Assembly: GCA_965226435.1 (NCBI GenBank)
Contig: CBDDCY010000011.1
Coordinates: 372,001 to 436,000 of the forward strand
Direction of reading: 5' to 3'
Source: UBA6623 sp965226435
Lineage (GTDB): Bacteria > Acidobacteriota > Terriglobia > Bryobacterales > UBA6623
Length of the DNA stretch: 64,000 bases
Shown: positions 44,570 to 52,779 of the stretch, piece by piece
How the letters are laid out: every line of letters begins with the position of its first letter
Numbering within the stretch: the first letter of the stretch is position 1
Notes under the pieces: generated by a model
What the model saw: only the letters and a program-made list of their open reading frames with translations
The model's database searches: none
What the model was told of the DNA's origin: nothing
Translations under genes and position numbers: made by a program

Positions 44570-44851
44570 ATGGAAGCCTTAATCATGTCGGTGACGGTGT
44601 TCGTGCTGGCGGTCTTCGTGGGTTTCGAGATCATCACAAAGGTTCCGCCCACGCTCCATACGCCGCTGATGTCGGGGGCGAACGCGATATCCGGCATTGC
44701 CCTGGTGGGCGCGATGATCGCGGCCGGAGCCGATCAAACCATCGTCGCGACTCTGCTCGGGGTCGGCGCCGTGGTCTTGGCGACGGTCAACGTGGTGGGC
44801 GGCTTCTTGGTCACCCACCGCATGCTCTCGATGTTCAAGCGAAAAAACTAG
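44570..44851 (+). CDS. pntAB: NAD(P) transhydrogenase subunit alpha part 2
   Basis: Membrane subunit, 93 residues with three helices: the first near residues 3-20, then 'ANAISGIALVGAMIAAG' (family conserved) and 'VATLLGVGAVVLATVNVVGGFLVT' (third, with following 'HRMLSMFK'). It ends KKN-TAG, and the TAG belongs to a CTAG that forms one side of an element B insertion. The next gene, pntB, is therefore 280 bases away rather than adjacent. Confidence 0.95.
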   Translation: MEALIMSVTVFVLAVFVGFEIITKVPPTLHTPLMSGANAISGIALVGAMIAAGADQTIVATLLGVGAVVLATVNVVGGFLVTHRMLSMFKRKN

Positions 44852-45105
44852 TGATCAGACCACGTGAAAAGACACCTTTCCCCGACCTTGTTGAGAAGGC
44901 TTCGATCCGCCATTGCGGAGGAAACCACTACCAACCAGAGCCGCATCGCCACGCGATGCGGTCACTCGAGGAAAAATTGGGGACTGTACCGAGCGCCGAC
45001 CGAATAAGTTCCAACAAATCAACAAGTCTCAGCTGGCGCGAAGTGGACTGTCCCCCATTTTTTTGTGCTTTACAGCCAAACAAACTTTTTCATGCGGTCG
45101 TGGTA
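44852..45105 (+). mobile_element. Element B copy 1 with nested element C, between pntAB and pntB
   Basis: Lies between two CTAG tetramers (44848-44851 and 45106-45109). Outside the nested insert it matches the copy at 48457-48619 almost base for base (for example ACCTTTCCCCGACCTTGTTG and CAGCCAAACAAACTTTT). The ends are imperfect inverted repeats sharing ACCACG. There is no coding capacity. It is inserted exactly at the pntAB stop codon. Confidence 0.87.
44972..45063 (+). mobile_element. Element C core inserted in element B
   Basis: About 91 bases from GAAAAATTGGGGACTGTACC to GGACTGTCCCCCATTTTTTT. They are absent from the otherwise matching element B at 48457-48619, where CACTCAAGAA runs directly into TGGTGCTTTGC. 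The outer GGGGCTGTG arms seen in other C copies are missing here. Confidence 0.83.
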
Positions 45106-45131
45106 CTAGCAGGAGCGGTTCGCGGTTCGAC

Positions 45132-46532
<1,401 letters not shown>

Positions 46533-46559
46533 CTCGCGCCGGCTCACTCTCGAACGTCT

Positions 46560-48281
46560 TCAGCCCAATGGACTCTTCTCCCGCCCGTTGCTTCCCACGG
46601 CACGGAGGAACTCGAAGTCGCAGCCTTCGTGCGCTTGGGTTACCTGATCGAGGAAGAGCTTGCCGTAGCCCCTCTCGTAGTGCACTGGGGTCGGCGGTCG
46701 GTCGGCCAGACGCCGCTTGATTTCGTTGTCCTCCACGCGCAACTCGATTTTGCGATTAGGGACGTCGAGCTCGATTTCGTCGCCGGTTTGTACGGCTGCC
46801 AGCGGTCCTCCAATGGCCGCTTCGGGGGACACATGCAATACGTCGGTTCCGAAGCTGGTGCCGCTCATGCGGGCGTCGCTGATGCGGACGATATCCAGCA
46901 CGCCGCGCTTGAGCAGCTTCGCGGGAATCGGCAGGTGGCCCCATTCGGGGAACCCGGGGCCGCCCTTGGGACCCGCGTTCTGAAGCACCAAGGCCGAGTT
47001 TTCGTCGATCTCGAGGTCCTCGTCGTCGATGTGGGCGCGCAACTTCTTGTAGTCGTCGAAGACGACGGCTTTTCCCCGATGGGTCAACAGATGCGGCGAG
47101 GCGGCGGTCTGCTTGATGACGGCGCCGTCGGGCGCGAGGTTTCCGTAGAGAATCGCCGTTCCGCCCTCCCGGCCGCGGGGATTGTCGAGAGTGCTGATCA
47201 CGTCGCGGTTCGAGCATTTGGCATCGCCGAAGTTCTCGAAGATGGTTTTGCCGTTGGCCGTCGGTAAGTCGTGCAACAGCGGGAGGATCTCTTTCATGAC
47301 GGCGGGTAGTCCTCCGGCGTAGTAGAAGTCTTCCATCAAGTATTCGCCCGACGGTTTGACGTTGGTAATGAAAGGCGTCTCGCGGGAGAGCCGGTCGAAA
47401 TCGTCGAGGCTTAGATCGACGCCGAGGCGGCCGGCGATGGCAATCAGGTGGACCACGGCGTTGGTCGATCCGCCGATGGCCATGTCGGCTCGGATGGCGT
47501 TTTCGAATGCGCTCTTGGTGAGAATCGCCGACGGCCGCAGGTCCTCGCCGACCATCTCGACGGCGCGGCGGCCGCTTGCCTCGGCAAGCTGGTAACGGCG
47601 CGAATCGGGCGCCGGAATCGCCGCGTTGCCGGGCAGCGTCATCCCCAACGCCTCGGCCATCGACGCCATCGTCGAAGCGGTGCCCATGACGTTGCAATGG
47701 CCGGCGCTGCGCGAGATACAACTTTCGATTTCGCGGATTTGCTCTTCAGTGATACGCCCTGCTTTTAGCTCTTCAAACACGCGCCGGCCGTCGGTGCCCG
47801 AGCCGACCGCTTGCGTGCCCCAGCGTCCGCTCAGCATCGGACCGCCCGTCACCATGATGGAGGGAAGGTCGGCGCAGGCGGCCCCCATCAGTTGCGCGGG
47901 CGTTGTCTTGTCGCAGCCCGAGAGCAGCACGACGCCGTCGATCGGGTTGGCGGAAATCGATTCCTCGACATCCATCGACATCAGATTGCGGAACAGCATC
48001 GTGGTGGGCTTCATGAAAAGCTCGCCGAGCGAGATGGTGGGGAATTCCAGCGGCACGCCCCCGGCAGCCCACACGCCGCGTTTGACGGCCTCGGCCACTT
48101 GGCGCAGGTGGGCGTTGCATTGAGTCAACTCGCTCCAGGAATTGCAAATGCCGATGACGGGCTTGCCGTTGAAGATTTCGGGGCCAAGCCCTTCGGCGCG
48201 CAACGCCGCGCGCCGGGCGAAGTTTTCGTATTCATCGCCCACGAACCATTGGTAGCTGCGCAATGTTTTGGGATCCCGCAT
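46560..48281 (-). CDS. IlvD/Edd family dehydratase, probably a sugar-acid (L-arabinonate-type) dehydratase
   Basis: 573 residues with Fe-S cysteines in 'GICNSWSE', 'LLSGCDKTTPAQ' and 'SAGHCNVMGTASTMASMAEALG'. The phrases 'MKPTTMLFRNLMSMDVEE' and 'FITNVKPSGEYLMEDFYYAGGLPAV' are closer to L-arabinonate/D-xylonate dehydratases than to IlvD of branched-chain synthesis, and no other ilv genes are here. Activity on a C5 or C6 sugar acid is therefore the better guess. The assignment rests on remembered family sequences, so the exact substrate is open. Confidence 0.83.
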   Translation of the reverse strand: MRDPKTLRSYQWFVGDEYENFARRAALRAEGLGPEIFNGKPVIGICNSWSELTQCNAHLRQVAEAVKRGVWAAGGVPLEFPTISLGELFMKPTTMLFRNLMSMDVEESISANPIDGVVLLSGCDKTTPAQLMGAACADLPSIMVTGGPMLSGRWGTQAVGSGTDGRRVFEELKAGRITEEQIREIESCISRSAGHCNVMGTASTMASMAEALGMTLPGNAAIPAPDSRRYQLAEASGRRAVEMVGEDLRPSAILTKSAFENAIRADMAIGGSTNAVVHLIAIAGRLGVDLSLDDFDRLSRETPFITNVKPSGEYLMEDFYYAGGLPAVMKEILPLLHDLPTANGKTIFENFGDAKCSNRDVISTLDNPRGREGGTAILYGNLAPDGAVIKQTAASPHLLTHRGKAVVFDDYKKLRAHIDDEDLEIDENSALVLQNAGPKGGPGFPEWGHLPIPAKLLKRGVLDIVRISDARMSGTSFGTDVLHVSPEAAIGGPLAAVQTGDEIELDVPNRKIELRVEDNEIKRRLADRPPTPVHYERGYGKLFLDQVTQAHEGCDFEFLRAVGSNGREKSPLG

Positions 48282-48425
48282 GGGGATTACGATAGCACCG
48301 GGGCTCCGGAGCCGACGGATTTGCCTCTGCGTAGGCTGCCATGAATACCCATGGGGAGTTGGCGTTCCCTCTCTCTCGCGGCGAGAGCCTCATCCGAAGG
48401 CGCTTTGAACATCGCCTGCTCCACC

Positions 48426-48692
48426 GCCGCGAAGCGGCGGTGGGAATATAGCCTAGTACTCAGACCACGTGAAAAGACACCTTTCCCCGACCTTGTTGAG
48501 AAGGCTTCGATCCGCCATTGCGGAGGAAACCACTGCCAACCAGAGCCGCATCGCCACGCGATGCGGTCACTCAAGAATGGTGCTTTGCAGCCAAACAAAC
48601 TTTTCTTGCGGTCGTGGCACTAGGGTGGAGCCAAAGGTGAAACCCTAGGTTCGGAAGACAACGCGGTTGAGCCCTGAAAGGGCGGCGGGAAC
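48426..48692 (+). repeat. Element A copy 7, interrupted by element B
   Basis: Hairpin 1 (48426-48440) and hairpin 2 left arm end at GCCTAG. After 163 bases of element B plus a duplicated CTAG, hairpin 2 continues with GGTGGAGCC...ACCCTAGG, and hairpin 3 follows (GCCCTGAAAGGGC). Joining the flanks gives a normal element A matching copy 8 at the same position. Confidence 0.9.
48457..48619 (+). mobile_element. Element B copy 2, inserted in element A
   Basis: 163 bases between CTAG at 48453-48456 and CTAG at 48620-48623. The intact element A at 56938-57040 has one CTAG at the same point, so the four bases are a target-site duplication. The ends resemble each other as imperfect inverted repeats. 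Non-coding. Confidence 0.88.
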
Positions 48693-48741
48693 TATCCCAT
48701 CGACCCGACCGACGTTCCCGCCTGTTCTACCCTACAAAGAG

Positions 48742-50436
48742 ATGGCGACAGGGCTACTCAGTCAAAACAACCGGTCGGCGATCCGGCCGCTCATACTCGC
48801 CCTCGCACTCCACTCGCCGGCCGCCGTCGCCGAGCCGGCCGCCGCCGACTCCCCTCTCCAATTCGTCGACGTCACCGAGGAAGCGGGTCTTTCCGGGTTC
48901 GACGGATTGCAAGGCAGCGTCGCGAAGGATCACATCATCGAGGTGATGGGCGGCGGCGTCGCCTTTCTCGACTACGACGCCGACGGCAACCTCGACATTC
49001 TCTTCGTTCGCGGTTCGACGGTCGAACAGTTTCTCAAGGGCGGGCACCCGGTCTGCGCGCTCTATCACGGAGACGGCAAGGGAAGCTTTGAAGACGTCAC
49101 CGAGCGTGCCGGCCTGACGCACCGAGGCTGGGGACAAGGGGTTGCCGTCGCCGACTACGACAATGACGGCCGGGTCGATATTTTTCTCACCGGGTATGGC
49201 GGCAATACGCTTTACCGCAATTTGGGTGACGGGAAATTTGAAGAAGTGGGTGTAACGGCCGGCGTGGCGGCTTCGCACTGGAGCCTGGGCGCGGCTTTTA
49301 GCGACATCGACTTGGACGGCGATCTCGATCTCTATGTCGCCAACTATCTTTTCTATCCCATCGACACGGCGCCGAGGCGCGATGCCTCCTGCAACTATCG
49401 CGGCTTTCAAGTGTTTTGCGGCCCGCGCGGGCTGCGAGGACTACGGGATTCGCTGTTTCTCAACGACGGCGCCGGGCGCTTTACCAACGTGGCCGCCGAG
49501 CGCGGCATCGATGATGAAAAGTGCTACGGGCTGGGCGTGCTGGCCGCCGACTTCGACAACGACGGCGCGCCTGAAATCTTCGTCGCCAACGATCTCACGG
49601 CCAACCTTTTCTATCAAAACAACGGCGACGGGACATTCGAAGAATTAGCCGTGCTGCTGGGGGCGGCCTTTTCCGAGGACGGCGTCGAAGAAGGTTCGAT
49701 GGGCGTCGACGCCGCCGATATCAACCACGACGGCTTGCTCGATCTCTACTACACAAACTCGTCTTTTGAAAGCAATTCGTTGCTCGTCAACAACGGCGAC
49801 GGCAGTTTCACGAACGTCACAAACTTGGCGGGCCACGGCCAAAGCACCTACCGCTACGTTGGCTGGGGAACGGCCTTCGGCGATCTCGATAACGACACGC
49901 GCGAGGACATATTCGTCGCGAACGGGCACTTGTATCCCGAGGCCGACCGGTTCGAGATGGGGCTGAAGTACAAGCAACGCTGGTTGGTTTATCAAAACCA
50001 AGACGGCAAGAAATTTGTCGAGCGGGGGCTCGATTTCGGCCTCGACCGGGTCGAGAAGAGTCGCGGGCTGGCGTTAGGCGACTACGACAACGACGGTGAT
50101 TTGGATGTCGTGATCAACAACCTCGACGAGCCGCCGACACTGCTTCGTAACGACGGCGGCAACCGCAAACATTGGTTGATTGTGGATGTTCGTAACCGCA
50201 CGGGAGCGCCGGCGGTGGGTGCTCGCGTCGAGATCAAAGCCGGCGGCACGACGCAAATCCGCGATGTGCGGTCGGGGGCGAGTTATCTTTCGCAGCACGA
50301 TTTGAGGCTGCATTTTGGGCTGGGGGGCGAAGAGAAGGTCGAGCAACTCAAGGTGAGTTGGCCGGGTGGGGGGACGACGGTGCTGACCGATTTGCCGGTG
50401 GATCGGATTACTGCTGTTCAGGCGTCCGGAGAGTGA
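48742..50436 (+). CDS. Exported ASPIC/UnbV and FG-GAP repeat protein (CRTAC1-like)
   Basis: 564 residues from ATG 48742. A hydrophobic N-terminal segment ('IRPLILALALHSPAAVAE') is followed by several FG-GAP/VCBS blades with calcium-type loops: 'DYDADGNLDILF', 'DYDNDGRVDIFL', 'DIDLDGDLDLYV', 'DFDNDGAPEIFV' and 'DYDNDGDLDVVI'. The C-terminal ASPIC/UnbV domain follows ('VGARVEIKAGG', 'LHFGLGGEEKVEQLKVSWPGG'). Such proteins are surface or exported and common in Acidobacteriota and Planctomycetota. Upstream in-frame sequence (SPERAAGT) is translated element A and was not included. Confidence 0.85.
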   Translation: MATGLLSQNNRSAIRPLILALALHSPAAVAEPAAADSPLQFVDVTEEAGLSGFDGLQGSVAKDHIIEVMGGGVAFLDYDADGNLDILFVRGSTVEQFLKGGHPVCALYHGDGKGSFEDVTERAGLTHRGWGQGVAVADYDNDGRVDIFLTGYGGNTLYRNLGDGKFEEVGVTAGVAASHWSLGAAFSDIDLDGDLDLYVANYLFYPIDTAPRRDASCNYRGFQVFCGPRGLRGLRDSLFLNDGAGRFTNVAAERGIDDEKCYGLGVLAADFDNDGAPEIFVANDLTANLFYQNNGDGTFEELAVLLGAAFSEDGVEEGSMGVDAADINHDGLLDLYYTNSSFESNSLLVNNGDGSFTNVTNLAGHGQSTYRYVGWGTAFGDLDNDTREDIFVANGHLYPEADRFEMGLKYKQRWLVYQNQDGKKFVERGLDFGLDRVEKSRGLALGDYDNDGDLDVVINNLDEPPTLLRNDGGNRKHWLIVDVRNRTGAPAVGARVEIKAGGTTQIRDVRSGASYLSQHDLRLHFGLGGEEKVEQLKVSWPGGGTTVLTDLPVDRITAVQASGE

Positions 50437-50887
50437 AGGCGGATTTGCCGGTCGCTACTGAGTCCTACTCGTGGCAGTCAATCAGGATTTTCATGCATTC
50501 GCCGCCTTCTGTCATCTTGACGAAGCCGTCGCCTGACCCGAAACTTCAAATTTCCAGCTACCCGGAGATTCACAACTGCTACGAATAGATCGGACTTTCA
50601 CCCATCCGAGCCGCGCCGCCGTGCGGCGCGGTCCCCCACGCTCGCCCAGTTTCTCGCTTCACCGAGCCACCGGCCTAGCCGGCTTATCCAGACAAGAAAC
50701 TTGGCGGACGATTGAATTTCGAACAGGCGCGCGTCCCCGGTAGCGACCGGCACTCTTGCCGGTCCTAGCCCCCAGTCGCGACAAGCTCTCAGCTTGTCTC
50801 TCAATCTTCCCGATCGACATCCAACCGCACCCGTTCCCAGTGGGGCAGGTCTCCAGGCCTGCCCTTCCGCCCAATTGAAGCTCGAGG
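50437..50887. other. Gene-free 451-base gap
   Basis: Contains no convincing gene. A minus-strand phrase at about 50465-50530 ('DGFVKMTEGGECMKILIDCHE', split by its interior Met) looks like a decayed coding end but is preceded by a stop. The second copy of repeat E lies at 50843-50864. Confidence 0.45.
50843..50864 (+). repeat. Short palindromic repeat E, copy 2
   Basis: Identical to the 22 bases at 34921-34942 and in the same orientation, again preceded by CAGTG. Forms a hairpin. Confidence 0.6.
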
Positions 50888-52150
50888 CTAATGCAGCCGG
50901 TTCCAGAGTGACTTGCCCTCGACGGGGCCGAGGTCGAGGCCGAGCAGATCGGCGAAGGTCGGCGCGATGTCAAGCATGGAAATTTCCGGGAGGACTTGGG
51001 GCTTGATGCCGGGGCCCCACAGCAGGAAACTCGCGCGGTAGTCGGCGCGGGTGGGCCAAAGACCGTGATGCCCTCGCCGATCTCCCAAGCCGATCGGGGG
51101 TCCCTCGACCGCAGCCTCGGGGGATACTTCCGGTGCCGTTTCAAAGGCCGCCAACCATCCTTGGGGCGCGGGATCGGCGAGGCGGCGCACTTCCTCGATG
51201 CTTACCTCGCGCGCGATGGGATATCTTGCGTCGGCGAGCAGCGAGCGAAAATATTTCGCCGCCGCGGTGTCACGCACACCGATCAATCCCTCGACGACAT
51301 CGGCCTTGCTCTCGATTCCGGCGTCGGCCAGCAGGACGTTCGGGCGCAGGACGAATTCCTCGGTCTCGAAGCCGTGGTCGGAAACGACGGCAACGTAGGT
51401 TTGTGGCGGCAGCACTGCAAGCAAATACCCCAACAGCTCGTCTTGGAGTTCGAGTGTCGCGCGCGCTTCTGGAGAAAACGCCCCGGTGCGGTGCTGATCC
51501 GAATCGAGATCGCCGAGATGAAGCAAGAATAGGGCGGGCTTTTCTGTTTCGAGAATGTAGCGGGCGGCCAAGACCTTTTGGCGGTCACCGAAGTCGACGC
51601 GCCCGAAACTCGGGTAGCCTTGGCGGATTTTCTCGATCAGTCCGGGGGTACCGTGTTCGGCGACCGGGGCCAGTCGTCGCGGGTAAAGCCCCGGCACGGC
51701 CCAATACTCGGGCAGATTGAAATCGATGTCGGCGCCGACGGTTACCGGCCACCAGACCGCCGCGGTGAGCCGCGAAGTCCCGTGCAGCCGATGCCACAGC
51801 GTGGGCGCTTTGAGATACGCGGCATACCACCATCGCTCGTCGGGCTTGCCGGGTTGATCATTGGTTCGAATTCCGTGCCGTGACGCGCGGACGCCGGTGA
51901 TCATGGTGGTGTGCGAGGGCCAAGTGACGGTCGGGACAATGCCGACCACCCCGTCGGCCCGCGCGCCTTCGCGCATAAGGCGTCGTAGTGTCGGGGTTTT
52001 CGCGCCCAGGGCGTCGGCGTCACGCAGCCATCGATGGTCCAGCCCGTCGATGGAGATGACGAGCAGGTTGTTTTGCTCAGGAGACTGCGCCGCTAAGGCG
52101 CACAGGCCGACGAGGGCGAAGAGCAGAAATACGAACAGAGCGGATCTCAC
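50888..52150 (-). CDS. Exported NPP-type phosphodiesterase (alkaline phosphatase superfamily)
   Basis: 420 residues with signal peptide ('RSALFVFLLFALVGLCALAA'). The first metal Asp lies in 'VISIDGLD' (residue 35) and the nucleophile Thr in 'PTVTWPSHTTMITG' (about residue 76). 'GDLDSDQH' and 'VVSDHGFE' provide the remaining zinc ligands, followed by 'GHHGLWP'. This is the nucleotide pyrophosphatase/phosphodiesterase layout. It starts with GTG overlapping the ParE-like toxin stop by four bases (GTGA), an unusual partner for a toxin-antitoxin pair. Confidence 0.87.
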   Translation of the reverse strand: MRSALFVFLLFALVGLCALAAQSPEQNNLLVISIDGLDHRWLRDADALGAKTPTLRRLMREGARADGVVGIVPTVTWPSHTTMITGVRASRHGIRTNDQPGKPDERWWYAAYLKAPTLWHRLHGTSRLTAAVWWPVTVGADIDFNLPEYWAVPGLYPRRLAPVAEHGTPGLIEKIRQGYPSFGRVDFGDRQKVLAARYILETEKPALFLLHLGDLDSDQHRTGAFSPEARATLELQDELLGYLLAVLPPQTYVAVVSDHGFETEEFVLRPNVLLADAGIESKADVVEGLIGVRDTAAAKYFRSLLADARYPIAREVSIEEVRRLADPAPQGWLAAFETAPEVSPEAAVEGPPIGLGDRRGHHGLWPTRADYRASFLLWGPGIKPQVLPEISMLDIAPTFADLLGLDLGPVEGKSLWNRLH

Positions 52151-52461
52151 CGAGCTCTCCCATTTGAACCATTGCTCTCGACAGATTCAGGCTGGCGCTG
52201 CGCGCCGTGAAATACGCGAAGGATTTCGACCTGGTTTTCGCGGACACGGTACGGAATGACAAGACGTGTGCCGCTGACAACCAACTCCCGCGTGCCAGGA
52301 ATCCGGCCGGGCCTGCCGAGCCCAGGGTGATGGGCTAACCGATCCACAGCTTCGTACACCCTGGTTACGAGGCGCTCCGCCGCATCGGGATCGTCCTCGG
52401 CGATATACTCCGCCTGGTCTCGGAGATCGCGCAGGGCGAGCCCCAACCAAATAATCTTCAT
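52147..52461 (-). CDS. RelE/ParE-family toxin
   Basis: 104 residues with the RelE/ParE fold signature: 'ALRDLRDQAEYIAEDDPDAA' (helical hairpin start), 'HHPGLGRPGRIPGTRELV' and the C-terminal 'LVIPYRVRENQVEILRVFHG' (key residues P-Y-R-V and V-F-H-G). The target (gyrase or ribosome) cannot be told. Its ATG overlaps the antitoxin stop by four bases and its own stop overlaps the phosphodiesterase start by four. The last 15 residues are a polar tail. Confidence 0.88.
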   Translation of the reverse strand: MKIIWLGLALRDLRDQAEYIAEDDPDAAERLVTRVYEAVDRLAHHPGLGRPGRIPGTRELVVSGTRLVIPYRVRENQVEILRVFHGAQRQPESVESNGSNGRAR

Positions 52462-52697
52462 TTAACTCTGTCGCCGAAGACTTCCTTTACTTCCGCCGGG
52501 GTAGCGAAATTCCCCGCGTCCGCCTCGACGATCGCCTTTTCGATTTCGGCGATTTGCCAGGCTTCTTCTTCGATGTAGGCTTCAATCGCTTGCGCCGCCA
52601 AGAATGACTTACTCCTTCTAGTGCTCCGGGCCAGCTCATCCAGCCGGTTTTTCGTTTCGGTATCAAGTCGAACGGTTAGGACTGAGGTTTCAGGCAT
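52458..52697 (-). CDS. Ribbon-helix-helix antitoxin
   Basis: 79 residues. 'TSVLTVRLDTETKNRLDELARSTRRSKSFLAAQAIEAYI' (strand, helix, helix; quoted only for order with the key R-L-D and RRSKS) is the RHH DNA-binding fold, followed by a C-terminal toxin-binding tail. GAGGACATC precedes the ATG. It should autoregulate through the palindrome 25 bases upstream. Stop and toxin start share ATGA. Confidence 0.88.
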   Translation of the reverse strand: MPETSVLTVRLDTETKNRLDELARSTRRSKSFLAAQAIEAYIEEEAWQIAEIEKAIVEADAGNFATPAEVKEVFGDRVK

Positions 52698-52721
52698 GAT
52701 GTCCTCACAACACTACAGAAT

Positions 52722-52737
52722 CTAATGTATACATTAG
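52722..52737. promoter_or_regulatory. Palindromic operator of the toxin-antitoxin operon
   Basis: CTAATGTATACATTAG is a perfect 16-base palindrome 25 bases upstream of the antitoxin ATG. It is AT-rich against a GC-rich background and overlaps the expected promoter (TTGTAT lies just upstream on the minus strand). Autorepression by the RHH antitoxin is the natural interpretation. Confidence 0.78.
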
Positions 52738-52779
52738 CATACAAGGCCAGGTCACGAGTGAGCCGGTTCGTTCCGCCAA

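Noticed and set aside
48667..48741. N-terminal 'MSPERAAGT' extension of the ASPIC/UnbV protein
   Set aside because: It is translated from hairpin 3 of element A and recurs before other frames; not coding.
50465..50530. Minus-strand fragment 'TEGGECMKILIDCHE'
   Set aside because: Looks like a real coding end but a stop lies just upstream and no longer homology is visible; too short to call a pseudogene.
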